The position numbers and the translations under genes are program-made. The notes below the pieces were generated by a model, which did no database searches, was not told the origin of the DNA, and was given only the letters and a program-made list of their open reading frames with translations. Of a DNA stretch of 64,000 nt, positions 8,907 to 16,857 are shown in pieces. This DNA comes from Myxococcales bacterium (GTDB lineage: Bacteria > Myxococcota_A > Polyangia > Nannocystales > Nannocystaceae). Positions within the stretch are counted from its first letter, which is position 1; every line of letters begins with the position of its first letter. The stretch covers positions 682,001 through 746,000 of the forward strand of contig JACKDU010000001.1 in assembly GCA_020633335.1 (NCBI GenBank), given 5' to 3'.

Positions 8907-9914
8907 TCAGGCGCCCGTGGCCCACTGGAGCAGGGCGTCCTGCGTCGCTGTGCGCACGAGGACGAGCCTGTCGTTCCAGTCATCGCGGAGGGCGAGGCCG
9001 AGGCGCGCCGGCTCCCGCAGGGGCCAGCGGAAGCGCGCCGCCGCGTCCCGCGTCAGCTCGCGCGTGCCGTCGAGGATGATCGTCGGCGACCTCCCCTCCG
9101 TGAGCACCCGTCGGATGAAGTCGACGCGCTCCTGGGCCGCGGCGCCGCCCAGGGCGACACCTCCGTCCCCGAGGGCTGCCTCGACGAACTCGGGCAGGCC
9201 CTCGGAGAAGATGACCTCCTCCGGGAGCTGGCGCCCGCAGCGCGCCAAGTACCGGAGCAGCCGTACGCCGCTGACGACCAGGGGCTCGTCGCGGGTCGGG
9301 GCGACGACGAGCGTGCCCGAGCCGCTCTCGTTGTGGGCGAGATAATCGCAGCAGAGGCCGGCCGGACGCTCGTCGTCGAGGGCGTCGCGGAGACCCGCGA
9401 GCACGGGCACCACCACGGCGCTCGGCGGCCAGATCGCGGCGCCACGGCGCCAATAGGCGTGGAGTTCGTCCACCATGACGTCCGCCTGGAGGGCGAAGCG
9501 GAGCGGCTCGGTCGGGCTCGGCGCGTCCTCCTCCCAGAGCTCGCAGCGGGCCTCGATGACCACGCGCAGCGAGGCCAGGTCCGGGTTCAGCGTCGCCGTG
9601 ATCGACGCCGGTTCGTCGATCAGCGAGATGCTGGTGCGTCGACCCTCGAGCGTGAGCCCGTCGTGAGCGAAGCCCTCGATCGAATTCAGGCTCCAGCGCG
9701 CGCCTTCGAGGTCGCGCGGCTCGAAGGCGCGCCGGCGCGGCGTGACCTCGCCGCTGAACTCGAAGCTCCCCTCGCCCTCGGGGTGGTGGATGATCGCCAA
9801 GAACCTCCACTGGCCGGTGGGCTCCCACAGGCCCTCGAGCGTGATCCCATAGATCCAGAGCGGGAGCTCGCGGGCGCCGAGCGTGAGCATGCCCTCTGGT
9901 TCACATGCGTCCAC
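8907..9914 (-). CDS. unrecognised soluble protein next to an IS scar
   Basis: The predicted length is 335 residues with a GTG start at 9914, chosen because GGAGAG lies four bases upstream; ATG 9890 is the alternative. The frame stays open to an ATG at 10109, but that upstream part matches the tail of a transposase and is treated as a fusion artefact of insertion. The protein has no signal peptide or membrane helix. It is rich in Trp, Arg and acidic residues (LWIYGITLEGLWEPTGQW, CELWEEDAP, LCCDYLAHNESGSG) and looks globular. I do not recognise the family. Base composition resembles the surroundings, so nothing beyond its position argues for recent transfer. Confidence 0.55.
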   Translation of the reverse strand: MDACEPEGMLTLGARELPLWIYGITLEGLWEPTGQWRFLAIIHHPEGEGSFEFSGEVTPRRRAFEPRDLEGARWSLNSIEGFAHDGLTLEGRRTSISLIDEPASITATLNPDLASLRVVIEARCELWEEDAPSPTEPLRFALQADVMVDELHAYWRRGAAIWPPSAVVVPVLAGLRDALDDERPAGLCCDYLAHNESGSGTLVVAPTRDEPLVVSGVRLLRYLARCGRQLPEEVIFSEGLPEFVEAALGDGGVALGGAAAQERVDFIRRVLTEGRSPTIILDGTRELTRDAAARFRWPLREPARLGLALRDDWNDRLVLVRTATQDALLQWATGA

Positions 9915-10019
9915 GTTGCTCTCCGGGCCGAATCCTACCAGGGCGCCGCGAGCGGAGGCGATCCGGCGGCGAAGCTCAACGCTCGCTCCTCGCAGGTCAC
10001 GGTCGCCCGCGGCGCGCGG

Positions 10020-10136
10020 GCGCCGGGGAGGAGCCAGGGCGATCGCTTCGGGCTCCGTGACGACCTCGAGGATCCTCATCCGGCCGCCGCACTTCGAGCA
10101 GACCGTCACGTCGACGGCGAGGCGCCGCGGGATCGG
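10020..10136 (-). pseudogene. 3' remnant of an IS91-type (Y2/zinc-finger) transposase
   Basis: The frame reads RRLAVDVTVCSKCGGRMRI, then LEVVTEPEAIALAPPRRP. The pattern VDV..C..CGGRMR.LEVVTEPEAIA is the well-known C-terminal zinc-binding end of transposases in this group, where a longer catalytic part normally precedes it. Here the upstream side runs straight into other sequence, so only about 35-40 codons survive. The frame has become continuous with the unknown gene 8907-9914. It points to a past insertion between that gene and the MazF-like gene. Confidence 0.7.
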
Positions 10137-10163
10137 CTAGGATCCGCCGGAGGCCCGGCCCCC

Positions 10164-10532
10164 ATGGAGACCCGAGAGATCCGCCGCGGCGAGCTCTACT
10201 GGCTGGTCGCCGACGACGAGGGGGGGTCGATCCCGCCGATCGCCCACCCCCACCTCGTCCTCCAGGAGGACGTGTTCAACCGCTCGCGCCTGCCGACCGT
10301 GATCGTCTGCGCGCTGACGACCAACCTGCGGCGGGCGAGCGAGCCCGGCAACGTCCTCCTGGGCGAGGGCGAGGGCGACCTCCCGCGGCGGAGCGTGGTC
10401 GTCGTCTCGCAGCTCTCCGCGGCCCCGCGGGCGCGCTTCGATCGCCGGATCGGCGCCCTCACCCAGGCCCGCGTCGACCAGGTCCTCGCCGGCCTCCGCC
10501 TCCAGCAGGCGTCCTTCTTCGGCGGGCGCTGA
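10164..10532 (+). CDS. MazF/PemK-like toxin-family protein, no antitoxin visible
   Basis: The predicted length is 122 residues. It begins METREIRRGELYWLVAD, matching the MazF/PemK opening (R.G.l..v), and has HPHLVLQEDVFN, PTVIVCALTTNLRR and the later SVVVVSQLSAAPRARFDRRIG, the usual order of beta-strands and the loop after them. Family members are mRNA-cleaving toxins normally co-transcribed with a small antitoxin. No antitoxin frame exists immediately upstream (the IS91 scar) or downstream (a convergent lipoprotein gene). An RBS-like CGGAGG sits about 13 bases before the ATG. It may be a solitary domesticated member or have lost its partner at the insertion. Confidence 0.8.
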   Translation: METREIRRGELYWLVADDEGGSIPPIAHPHLVLQEDVFNRSRLPTVIVCALTTNLRRASEPGNVLLGEGEGDLPRRSVVVVSQLSAAPRARFDRRIGALTQARVDQVLAGLRLQQASFFGGR

Positions 10533-10610
10533 TCGTCCCTCGCTCCGCGAACGCGCGAGGCCGGCAGGGGCGCGCCCCGGCCGGCCTCTCGCGGCGCCGC
10601 AGCGCGACCG

Positions 10611-12212
10611 CTACTGCGGCATCGCCTGGAGCTGAATCCCGGCGCCGGTCATGTCCGAGTAGGTGTAGGGCCCGACGAGGCCGCTGACCTGCTGGAAGGT
10701 GTAGTTCATCGGGTCCATCTTGTAGGCGACGCCCTTCTGGTCGACGATCCAGACGAAGCCCTTGGCGTCGATGCTGATCCCGACCGGCGTCGAGCAGCCG
10801 GGGATCGGGATGTTCGGGTTTTTGATCACCTTGTTGATCGTGTCGACCTCGACCAGGCGGCAGCCGCCGTTGCCGGCGATCCAGGCGGTGCCGTTCTTGT
10901 CGACCATGAGGCCGCGGAGGCAGCCGCCGGTGTCGCCGAGGTTCTTGACCGTCTCGCTCTGGGTGTCGAAGTAGGTCACCTCACCCGAGCAGCCGCCGAA
11001 CCAGGGCTGGCCCTGGCCGTCGAGGGCCATCCCGTAGGACGAGGTCGAGAGGAGCACCGGGTCCTTCCAGAGCTTGTAGGAGAGGTCCTGGCTGTTGATC
11101 TTGAGGAGCGGGCCGTGCCAGCCGGCGGCCCAGAAGTTGTGGTCCTTGTCGACCGCGCCGCCGTAGGGGCCCCAGGCGTTGTTGTTGCCCCAGTCGGGGA
11201 CGTCGACCTCGTCGAGGACGGTGCCGTCGGTGCCGTCGATGTGCCAGAAGTAGGCGGTCGGCCCGTTGCTGTACCAGCCCGCCCAGAGGGTGTGGGTCTG
11301 CCACTTGCAGGTGACCGGGTCCTGATCCTCGAAGTCCCAGCCGAGCGGGCGCGGGCCCTTCTGGTTGTTATTCGGGTTGGGGTCGACGGCGATGTGCCAG
11401 AGCATGCACTCGTCCTGGCCGAAGGGCTTGACGTCGCCCGGGCCGGTCGAGGTCGTGATCACGCCGTCGTTGTTCTTGTCGACGCAGTCGGCCTCGTCGG
11501 CCGCGAAGGCGGCGATCGTCCCGGCTGTGCGGTTGGCGACCGCGGCGAAGCGGCCGTCGACGTTAACCGCGGTCCGCGAGGGGCTCGCGCCGGAGCTCGG
11601 GTCGGTCGCGTAGCGGCCGAGCTCGACCAGGGTCTCGGTGTCGATCTTGGAGACGGTCCCGTTGTTCGAGTTGGCGATCCAGATGTACGAGTAGTCGAAC
11701 ATCATCTCGCCGTTGCCCTCCTGCTGGTCGCAGGGGACGATCACGCAGGAGTTCGAGCAGTAGTTCTTGTCGATGTTGTCGCCGTCGTCGCACTCCTCGC
11801 CCTCCTCGAGGAGTCCGTTGCCGCAGACCGGGTCGTTGCCGCCGGTGGTCGTCGGGTCGACGGCCGTGGTCGAGCCGGTGCCGGAGCTCGAGCCGCTGTC
11901 GGTGGTCGACGCGGTGGTGGTCTCGCTCGTGGTCGTGGTCCCCGAGGCGGAGGTCGAGGCCGTGGTCGAGGTCGAGCCGCTGGTCCCGGAGGAGTCGGTC
12001 GCGCTGCCGCTGCCCGACGCCGAGGCGTCGGTCATCGTCGCGGAGGCGGAGCCGCTGGTCGGCGAGGTCGTCGAGGCGGTCGACGCCGTGGTGCTCCCGT
12101 CGGTCGCGGAGGCGGAGCCGCTGGTCGTGTCGTCGCCTGCGCAGGCGCCGAGGAGGAGGGCGGGGAGCGCGAGGGCGCCGAGGAGAGTGTAGGGGTATCG
12201 CCGAGCCGTCAT
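10611..12212 (-). CDS. beta-propeller lipoprotein with Myxococcus Cys-rich repeat
   Basis: The predicted length is 533 residues. A lipoprotein signal (PALLLGACAG) is followed by about 100 residues of Ser/Thr/Ala/Gly linker. A Cys-rich DUF4215-type repeat comes next (CGNGLLEEGEECDDGDN..YCSNSC). The rest, about 350 residues, is a streptogramin-lyase/NHL-like propeller: repeated blades such as YIWIANSNNGTVSKIDTET, FWAAGWHGPLLKIN, AWIAGNGGCRLVEVD and VWIVDQKGVAYKMD. Such proteins are surface-displayed binding or scaffold proteins; no catalytic residues are evident. It is monocistronic and divergent from 12277. A TAGGGT box six bases before the ATG indicates a leaderless transcript. Confidence 0.85.
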   Translation of the reverse strand: MTARRYPYTLLGALALPALLLGACAGDDTTSGSASATDGSTTASTASTTSPTSGSASATMTDASASGSGSATDSSGTSGSTSTTASTSASGTTTTSETTTASTTDSGSSSGTGSTTAVDPTTTGGNDPVCGNGLLEEGEECDDGDNIDKNYCSNSCVIVPCDQQEGNGEMMFDYSYIWIANSNNGTVSKIDTETLVELGRYATDPSSGASPSRTAVNVDGRFAAVANRTAGTIAAFAADEADCVDKNNDGVITTSTGPGDVKPFGQDECMLWHIAVDPNPNNNQKGPRPLGWDFEDQDPVTCKWQTHTLWAGWYSNGPTAYFWHIDGTDGTVLDEVDVPDWGNNNAWGPYGGAVDKDHNFWAAGWHGPLLKINSQDLSYKLWKDPVLLSTSSYGMALDGQGQPWFGGCSGEVTYFDTQSETVKNLGDTGGCLRGLMVDKNGTAWIAGNGGCRLVEVDTINKVIKNPNIPIPGCSTPVGISIDAKGFVWIVDQKGVAYKMDPMNYTFQQVSGLVGPYTYSDMTGAGIQLQAMPQ

Positions 12213-12218
12213 GGGGTG

Positions 12219-12224
12219 ACCCTA
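12219..12224 (-). promoter_or_regulatory. -10 box TAGGGT, leaderless start of the propeller lipoprotein
   Basis: Six bases separate the box from the ATG at 12212, placing the expected transcription start at or next to the start codon. No Shine-Dalgarno is present. Confidence 0.45.
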
Positions 12225-12263
12225 CTCCAATGACAGGGAAAAACCCCTGGAAAATTTCGGTGC

Positions 12264-12269
12264 TATCGT
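12264..12269 (+). promoter_or_regulatory. extended -10 TGC-TATCGT, leaderless start of 12277
   Basis: TGC precedes the TATCGT hexamer and the GTG start is seven bases further on. The region between the two divergent genes is AT-rich (AAAAATTTC-like) against the local background. Confidence 0.5.
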
Positions 12270-12276
12270 CGCATCC

Positions 12277-12540
12277 GTGGACCTAGGCGACCATCCTCCA
12301 GGCCGCTGGCGCGTCGACGTCGAGGGCCGCCGGGCCGACGTCGACCTCGAGGAGGTCGAGGGGGACGCGGGGGAGATCCTCGCGCTCGTTCGCGCCCTCC
12401 GGCAGGCGGTCGCCGCTGGCCATCGGGTCGAGGTCCACGCCTGCCCGCAGATGCTCGCGCACACCCTCTACAAGGCCGGGATCCTGGCGGCGGGTGGGAT
12501 CGCGTTGGTCTCGGTCCGGGACGAGGAGCCCTATGGGTAG
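12277..12540 (+). CDS. small protein, possibly STAS-like
   Basis: The predicted length is 87 residues from a GTG. It is acidic with an alpha/beta pattern: RWRVDVEGRRADVDLEEV, a helix DAGEILALVRALRQAVAAG, then HRVEVHACPQMLAHTLYKAG and IALVSVRDEEPYG. The alternation loosely recalls STAS domains but I cannot confirm it. It ends five bases before the phosphotransferase gene and is probably co-transcribed with it. It is preceded by a convincing extended -10 box. Confidence 0.6.
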   Translation: MDLGDHPPGRWRVDVEGRRADVDLEEVEGDAGEILALVRALRQAVAAGHRVEVHACPQMLAHTLYKAGILAAGGIALVSVRDEEPYG

Positions 12541-12545
12541 CGCCC

Positions 12546-13416
12546 GTGCCTGAGGCGCCGTCGGCCGCTCGCCTCGCCTGGACCGCGGCCGCCCTCGGGC
12601 GCGCGGCGGCCGAGCTCCGGTGGCGGGCGCTCCCGGCCCGCGAGGGCCCGACCGCCCTCTGGGAGGTCGAGGCTGCCAGCGGGGGCGGCGCCGCGTGGAT
12701 CCTCAAGGAGCACCGACGCGGCCGCGGCCTCGCCCAGGAGATCGAGGCCTACCGGCGCTGGGCGGCGGCCGGCCTCGGGCGCTGGCTCGCCGAGGTGGTC
12801 GCCGTCCAGGAGGCGGAGGCGGGCGGCGCTTCGGGAGGGGCGCTCCTCCTCCGGCGCCTGCCGGGGCGGGCGGTCGCCGGCGACGGCGAGGTCGACGATC
12901 ACCGGCGGGCGGGCGAGCTCCTGGCCGCGCTCCAGGCCGTGGCGATCGCCGACGACGATCCGCTGACGCCGGCGGCCGCCCTCGGCCAGCGGATCGACGC
13001 GCTCGTCCGGCGCGGCCGCGGGCGCCTCCCGGCGGCGGCGCTGGCCGCTCTGGAGGCCCGCCACGCGGCCCTCGCGGGGGCCGGGCTCGGTCGACGCGCG
13101 CTCGCCCACCGCGACTTCGGGCCCTGGAATTGGATCCGCGACCGGGCGTCGCCTCTGGGTCGTCGACCTCGAGCACGCCCGCCCGGATCTCCCGCTCGTC
13201 GACCTCACCCGCCTCGCCTCCGGCCCCTGGCGGCGGCGGTCGGCGCTCGCCGACGGGTTCTTCGCCGGCTTCGGCCGGGCGCTCGACGCGGAGGAGCGGG
13301 CGCTCCTCGAGCTCCTGGGGCTCCTCCACGCGCTGACAACCCTGAGCTGGGCCGCCGAGGGGCGGGCGGCTCACCTCGCGGCCGACGCGGCGGCCGTGGT
13401 CGAGGGCTTCGCGTGA
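12546..13416 (+). CDS. aminoglycoside/choline kinase-family phosphotransferase, frameshift near 13145
   Basis: The N-terminal lobe (WILKEHRRGRGLAQEIEAYRR, ALLLRRLPGRAV) is followed by the catalytic loop LAHRDFGPWNW (H-R-D...N). The frame then breaks at the GGG of 13144-13146; removing one G joins it to RRLWVVDLEHARPDLPLVD, the metal-binding D-x-E segment, and on to VVEGFA and a stop at 13416. The restored protein is 289 residues, normal for the APH fold. The substrate cannot be deduced: the family phosphorylates aminoglycosides, choline, homoserine or other small hydroxyl compounds. It follows 12277-12540 by five bases. The indel is probably a base-call error or very recent, since the motifs on both sides are perfect. 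Confidence 0.75.
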
Positions 13417-13446
13417 TCCGCCCTTGCCGACCCCCGGGTGTCTCTC

Positions 13447-13452
13447 TATCCT
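13447..13452 (+). promoter_or_regulatory. -10 box TATCCT before the glutaredoxin-like gene
   Basis: The hexamer lies nine bases before the ATG at 13462, giving a leader of only two or three bases. No ribosome binding site is visible. Confidence 0.4.
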
Positions 13453-13461
13453 CCGCGCGCC

Positions 13462-13836
13462 ATGCAAGCACGCCCGCTCCTCGATCATGACGCCCGGACC
13501 CCGGCGGTCGCCGAGAAGATCGCCCGCTTCCACCGCAAGACCATCGACGAGGTCCAGGCGGCGATCGACAGCGACCCGGTGGTGGTCGTCGGCATGGCCC
13601 AAAACCCCCACGTCAAGCGGGCCCGCAAGGCGCTCGAGGCCGCCGGGATCACCTGCCGCTACCTCGAGTACGGCTCCTACCTCGGCGGCTGGCGCGAGCG
13701 CCTGGCGATCAAGCTCTTCACCGGCTGGCCCACCTTCCCGCAGGTCTTCGTTCGCGGCGTGTTGATCGGCGGCGCCGACGAGACCGCGGCCGGCCTCGCC
13801 GACGGCTCGCTCCGCGATCGCCTGGACGGCGCCTGA
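13462..13836 (+). CDS. glutaredoxin-fold (Grx4-like) protein lacking the catalytic cysteine
   Basis: The predicted length is 124 residues. The body matches monothiol glutaredoxins: VVVVGMAQNPHVKRARKAL where the family has the PxCGFS segment, GITCRYLEYGS, then the strongly conserved WPTFPQVFVRG (cis-Pro, glutathione-binding) and LIGGADE. The CGFS active-site Cys is absent; the position reads NPHVK. The only Cys is in GITCRY. Classical monothiol glutaredoxins bind Fe-S clusters through that missing Cys, so this protein cannot do so in the usual way. An extra helical N-terminus (VAEKIARFHRKTIDEVQAAI) precedes the domain. It may bind glutathione or act as a scaffold. Confidence 0.8.
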   Translation: MQARPLLDHDARTPAVAEKIARFHRKTIDEVQAAIDSDPVVVVGMAQNPHVKRARKALEAAGITCRYLEYGSYLGGWRERLAIKLFTGWPTFPQVFVRGVLIGGADETAAGLADGSLRDRLDGA

Positions 13837-13853
13837 GCCCGACGCGTGGGGCG

Positions 13854-16088
13854 CTACTTCCCGCGGATCTCGAGGGCGCCGTCCCAGCTCGCCGGCGGGG
13901 CGAGGGCGAGCGCGGCCGCCGACTCGGCGTAGACGGCGGCCGCCCGATCCTCGGGGTAGGCCTCGGCGAGCTCGCGGAAGCGGGCGGCGGCGCTGGCGAA
14001 TTCACCGGCCTGGAAGGCGGCGAGGGCCGCCTCGAAGGCGGGCGCGGAGCGCTCCTTGATCGCCCGCAGCGCCGGCGGATCGGCGGCGTAGAGCTCGTGG
14101 ACGCCGACGCTCTGGCGCTTGCCGGCGAGGCGGATCCGGCCGAGGGCGCGGGAGCCCGGGAGGGCGCCGCCGGGGAGCGCCCGCAGGACCTCGTCGCTGA
14201 GGAGGATCGTCGCGCCGAGGCGCTTGCTCAGGCCCTCGAGGCGCGAGGCGACGTTGACCGCGTCGGCGATCACCGTCGCCTCCATCCGCTCGCGCTCGCC
14301 GATCGTCCCGAGCATCACCGGCCCGCGGTGGATGCCGACGCCGACCGCGAGGCGGGGCCGCTCGCCGCGGGCGGTGCGGGCGAGGGTCCCCGGGAGGATG
14401 ACCTCGCCGACCGCCTCGGCGATCGCGGCCGCGGCCGCGACCGCGTCGCTCGGGTCGCCGGGGAAGAGCGCCATGATCGCGTCGCCGATGTACTTGTCGA
14501 CGAAGCCGCGGTGCTCGCGGACCAGCGGGCCGAGGCGGTCGTAGACCGCGTTGAGGAGGGCGAAGACCTCGCGGACCTCGATCCGCTCGGAGAGGCCGGT
14601 GAAGCCGCGGAGGTCGCAGAAGACCACCGTGACCTCGCGGTGGACCGCGTCGCCGAGCTCGACGTCGGTGATCTCCTCCTTGCCGAGGAGGCGGGTGAAC
14701 TCGCGGGGGACGAAGCGGCCGAGGCCGCGGGCGAGCGCCTCGGCGGTCCGCCGCGCCCGCATGTTGACGAGGGCGAGGACCATCGCCTGGGCGAAGATGA
14801 AGGCGAACATGCCGACATGTTCGAGGGGCAAGGTGCGGATCCAGCCGCGGTTGTGGAGGATGTCGTTGATCGTGCAGGCGAGGAGGACGCCGATCCCGGC
14901 GCCGAGGATCGCGGTCACCGGCGGGTCGCGGCGGCGGAGGGCGACCCGGATCATCGCCGCCGCGACCGCGGCCGCGACCGCGACCGCGACGATCTCGTTG
15001 ACCGCGAGGACCCGCTCGGCGAGGCCGAAGGGCGGGGCCGCGAGGACGCAGGAGAGCGCGCCGAAGAGCCCGAGCGCGGCGATCGCCCGGCGGGGGACGT
15101 CGTCGGGGAAGAGCGCCCGGACGAAGGCCGCGAAGAGCGGGACGATCACGAAGAAGCCGGCGTACTCGAGGCTCGCGTGGATCGGATAGGCGTCGATCGC
15201 CGGCAGGCGATCCTCGAAGAGGTCGAAGCGGAAGAACTGGCGGATGACGAACGCGAGGCAGAGGAGCGCGAAGTAGAGCGGCGCCCGCTCGCCGCGGCGG
15301 AGGGCGAAGAGGGCGAGGTGGTAGAGGCCCATCACCAGGCAGACGCCGATGATCATCAGGCGGTCCTGGCGGCGGCTTGCGAGCTCGCCGGCGACCGCCG
15401 TGCGCCGGCCGAGCGACACCTCGGAGGGGCGGGCGCGGTAGCCTGACTTGAAGTGAGATGTCTGAAAGACCACCTCGAGCTCGCCGCTCGCGCTCCGGAG
15501 GATCGGCGTCGTGAGGTCGCGGTCGCTGGCGACCATCGACGCCGCGTCGCCGCCGACCCGGCCGGCCCGCAGCGGCGGCGCGAGGTGGCCCTCCTCGGGG
15601 TCGACGACCTCGAGCTGGTAGGGCCGCCCCTGGCTCTCGACCGCGATCATCCAGGGGTCGTCGGCCTCGTCGGCGCGGGTCCGCGGCGGCAGCTGGATCC
15701 GGAGGCGGTAGGTTGCGAGGCCCTCCGGGCCCCGCGCGCTCCGGCGCTCGCCGTCGAGGTCGACGTCGAGCTCGAGGCTCGGGTCGTGGTAGTCGACGCC
15801 CTCGCCGGCGCCGAGGGCTCTCTCGGCGAGATCACCGGCGTCGAGGCGGCGATCGAGGCGGCGCTCCCACGCGCCGTGGAGGGCGACGATCGGCGGGTCG
15901 TCGCCGTTCCAGGCGCTGAGATCGAGGCGCCCGTCGATCGCCTGCGGCGGCGTCGTCGGGGTCGAGCAGCCGGACCCGAGGGCGATGAGCGCGGCGAACA
16001 CGAGGCCGGCGGCGGCGGTGGCCCTCGGGCGGCCGCGCTCCCGCCGAGCGGGCTCGCGCCCCGTCCTCCCTGGCCAACGTGTCGTCAC
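13854..16088 (-). CDS. 7TM receptor-class III adenylate cyclase-like lipoprotein/membrane protein
   Basis: About 744 residues from a GTG at 16088; the frame is open to a GTG at 16109, but a TGA-TACCGT box at 16108-16100 places transcription start downstream of that. A lipobox-like IALGSGCSTP lies at about residue 42. An extracellular beta-rich 7TMR-DISM-like domain (GAWERR, TYRLRIQLPP, VVFQTSHFKSGYR) follows, then about seven helices (240-430), then a class III cyclase domain: VVFCDLRGFTGLSER (metal Asp), GFVDKYIGDAIMALF (substrate Lys and second metal Asp), ATVIADAVNVASRLE (Thr at the base-selecting position, Asn/Arg for catalysis). All catalytic residues are present and the K/T pair favours ATP. 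The C-terminus has a TPR-like helix pair. An extracellular ligand probably drives cAMP synthesis. Confidence 0.9.
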   Translation of the reverse strand: MTTRWPGRTGREPARRERGRPRATAAAGLVFAALIALGSGCSTPTTPPQAIDGRLDLSAWNGDDPPIVALHGAWERRLDRRLDAGDLAERALGAGEGVDYHDPSLELDVDLDGERRSARGPEGLATYRLRIQLPPRTRADEADDPWMIAVESQGRPYQLEVVDPEEGHLAPPLRAGRVGGDAASMVASDRDLTTPILRSASGELEVVFQTSHFKSGYRARPSEVSLGRRTAVAGELASRRQDRLMIIGVCLVMGLYHLALFALRRGERAPLYFALLCLAFVIRQFFRFDLFEDRLPAIDAYPIHASLEYAGFFVIVPLFAAFVRALFPDDVPRRAIAALGLFGALSCVLAAPPFGLAERVLAVNEIVAVAVAAAVAAAMIRVALRRRDPPVTAILGAGIGVLLACTINDILHNRGWIRTLPLEHVGMFAFIFAQAMVLALVNMRARRTAEALARGLGRFVPREFTRLLGKEEITDVELGDAVHREVTVVFCDLRGFTGLSERIEVREVFALLNAVYDRLGPLVREHRGFVDKYIGDAIMALFPGDPSDAVAAAAAIAEAVGEVILPGTLARTARGERPRLAVGVGIHRGPVMLGTIGERERMEATVIADAVNVASRLEGLSKRLGATILLSDEVLRALPGGALPGSRALGRIRLAGKRQSVGVHELYAADPPALRAIKERSAPAFEAALAAFQAGEFASAAARFRELAEAYPEDRAAAVYAESAAALALAPPASWDGALEIRGK

Positions 16089-16099
16089 GCCGGGGAGCG

Positions 16100-16108
16100 A
16101 CGGTATCA
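16100..16108 (-). promoter_or_regulatory. extended -10 TGA-TACCGT of the cyclase gene
   Basis: This box lies inside the longest open frame, 11 bases before the GTG at 16088, and is the reason I prefer that shorter start. Confidence 0.4.
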
Positions 16109-16161
16109 CAGGCGCAGCGCGCCAGGCGCGGGCCGGTCCGCGCGCGCCTGCCCAGCGACGC

Positions 16162-16857
16162 TCACACGCACTTGCCGAGGCAGGTCAGCCCCTTGCAGCA
16201 CTCGAAGATGCCGCAGCTCGAGCCCTTGCCCTGGCAGCAATTGCCCTGGTCGTAGGAGGCACAATTGGCCGCGCAGCCGAGCTGGCCGCCGCTCCAGCCG
16301 AAGTCGACGCAGGTCTTGCCGCGGAGGTCGGTGCCGTCGCAGATCTCGTTCCAGTCGGCCATGTTGTCGCCGCAGGAGGGCCCGTCGCTGGTCGTCGACC
16401 CGTCGGTGCCGGTGCCGGTGTCGGTGCCGGTGCTCGAGGTCGAGGTGTCGGTGTCCGAGGTCGACCCGGTCCCCTGGGAGGTGCTCTCGCCGGTCGAGGT
16501 CGAGGTCGAGGCGCCGGTGCTCGCGGTCGAGGTCGAGGTCGAGGCGCCGGTGCTCGAGGTCGAGCTCGCGCCGGAGGCCGAGGATGAGGACGTGCTCGCC
16601 GGCGCCGTCGTCCCCGAGGCGCTCGCCGAGCTCGAGCCCTCGGGGAGGCAATCGTCGCCCGGCGGGGCGTCGACGCAGCCGTTGAAGTCCGCGGCGCAGA
16701 CACTGCAGAAGGGGCGCGCGGCCTGGTCCGCGGCGCAGAAGGCGTCGCCGCCGCGGAAGTTGCAGTGGTCGACGTTCTTCCCGGTGCAGGCGCCGACGAG
16801 CGCGGCCGCGAGCGCGAGCGCGAGGGCGAGCGGTGAACGGAGGCGAGGCGGGAGCAT
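16162..16857 (-). CDS. Cys-rich lipoprotein with long Ser/Thr linker
   Basis: The predicted length is 231 residues. The lipobox ALVGACTG is followed by a short Cys-rich part (HCNFRGGDAFCAADQ, CSVCAADFNGCVD). About 70 residues of Ser/Thr/Gly repeats (GASTSTSTASTGASTSTST) follow, encoded by imperfect ctcgaggtcgag repeats. A C-terminal Cys-rich domain (CGDNMADWNEICDG, GCAANCASYDQGNCCQGKG, CGIFECCKG, CLGKCV) completes it. This is a surface protein with many disulfides. Its ATG overlaps the stop of the upstream membrane-protein gene by one base (TAATG), making it the third gene of the kinase operon starting at 19372. Confidence 0.8.
   Translation of the reverse strand: MLPPRLRSPLALALALAAALVGACTGKNVDHCNFRGGDAFCAADQAARPFCSVCAADFNGCVDAPPGDDCLPEGSSSASASGTTAPASTSSSSASGASSTSSTGASTSTSTASTGASTSTSTGESTSQGTGSTSDTDTSTSSTGTDTGTGTDGSTTSDGPSCGDNMADWNEICDGTDLRGKTCVDFGWSGGQLGCAANCASYDQGNCCQGKGSSCGIFECCKGLTCLGKCV

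Noticed and set aside
8907..10109. 400-residue protein starting at the ATG at 10109
   Set aside because: Its first 35 residues are the tail of a transposase; a later GTG with a good ribosome binding site is a better start.
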